From: Rhodospirillales bacterium
Lineage (GTDB): Bacteria > Pseudomonadota > Alphaproteobacteria > Acetobacterales > Acetobacteraceae
Assembly: GCA_018971455.1 (NCBI GenBank)
Contig: JAGXAV010000143.1
Coordinates: 1-6,162, forward strand
DNA: 6,162 nt
Direction: 5' to 3'
Part shown: positions 5,973 through 6,162 of the stretch, in pieces
How positions within the stretch are numbered: position 1 is the first letter of the stretch
Layout: every line of letters begins with the position of its first letter
The notes under the pieces: model-generated
Seen by the model: only the letters and a program-made list of their open reading frames with translations
Databases searched by the model: none
What the model was told of the DNA's origin: nothing
Made by a program: the position numbers and the translations under genes

Positions 5973-6162
5973 GCGCGGTGCTGGAGATCGCCGATCTCGC
6001 CGTGCACTTCCCCGCCCGCGGCGGCGCCGCGGTGCGCGCCGTCGATGGCGTGTCGCTGCGCATCGAAGCCGGCGAGACGCTGGGGCTGGTCGGCGAATCA
6101 GGCTGCGGCAAGACCACCATCGCCAACGCGGCGACCGGCCTGCTCGCGCCGACACGGGGCAG
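5969..6162 (+). CDS. ABC transporter ATP-binding protein, DppF/OppF type (5' part, cut by the window end)
   Basis: Second ATPase of the importer, expected to pair with the DppD-like protein. Only the first 64 codons are inside the window. It starts at an ATG overlapping the upstream TGA (ATGA). The visible protein reads [18 protein letters not shown], then [15 protein letters not shown] and Walker [10 protein letters not shown] (42-50), followed by GLLAPTRG (58-65, the last glycine only partly covered), where relatives have GLLPPTSG-like sequence. The short insertion between the first strand and VRAVDGVS is typical of DppF-like proteins and differs from the DppD-like neighbour. The Q-loop, signature, Walker B and H-loop lie beyond position 6162 and cannot be checked. 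Assignment as the DppF partner rests on this N-terminus and on gene order. Confidence 0.9.
   Translation, partial: MSAVLEIADLAVHFPARGGAAVRAVDGVSLRIEAGETLGLVGESGCGKTTIANAATGLLAPTRG

Noticed and set aside
5130..6114. Near-identical stretches encoding the two Walker A motifs as a direct repeat
   Set aside because: The similarity is limited to the conserved nucleotide-binding motif of two paralogous ATPases and needs no repeat or recombination explanation.

Overview
The window is very GC-rich, with strong G/C bias at third codon positions and long open frames in every shadow frame. Gene density is high and the reading frames overlap. The gene content (TRAP permease, Opp/Dpp-type ABC importer, SDR dehydrogenase) fits a metabolically versatile proteobacterium, most likely an alphaproteobacterium. 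This is inferred from style and content; no marker gene is present.

Left end (1-914): a TRAP-transporter large permease (DctM family) present in two pieces that point in opposite directions. Positions 1-286 read on the minus strand give the middle of DctM, starting at the conserved GSAVADA segment and running off the window. Positions 279-914 on the plus strand give the complete C-terminal half with its stop codon. The pieces are consecutive, not duplicate, parts of one protein. This looks like an in-place inversion of about 0.3 kb inside dctM, or an assembly/amplification chimera. Either way the gene cannot encode a working permease as it stands.

Intergenic gap (915-984): this short gap holds a perfect 8-bp inverted repeat (952-971), a weak promoter-like pair and a good Shine-Dalgarno sequence. 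The last supports an ATG at 985, rather than the in-frame ATG at 970, as the start of the next gene.

Main operon (985-6162, all plus strand): a family-5 periplasmic solute-binding protein, two Dpp/Opp-type permeases (DppB- and DppC-like), an SDR-family NAD(P)-dependent oxidoreductase, a DppD-like ATPase, and the first 64 codons of a DppF-like ATPase cut off by the window end. Spacing is a 10-bp gap, a 1-nt overlap (TGATG), a 9-bp gap with a strong SD, and two 4-nt ATGA overlaps. This implies one mRNA with translational coupling.

Together these genes encode a complete ABC importer: capture in the periplasm, passage through a heterodimeric channel, and a heterodimeric ATPase. A cytoplasmic dehydrogenase is placed between the channel genes and the ATPase genes and probably acts on the imported compound. 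The substrate cannot be read from sequence; family-5 systems carry peptides but also sugars, opines, nickel chelates and other small molecules. I see no RNA gene, CRISPR array, insertion sequence or wholly new system here. The most unusual signal is the split, head-on dctM.
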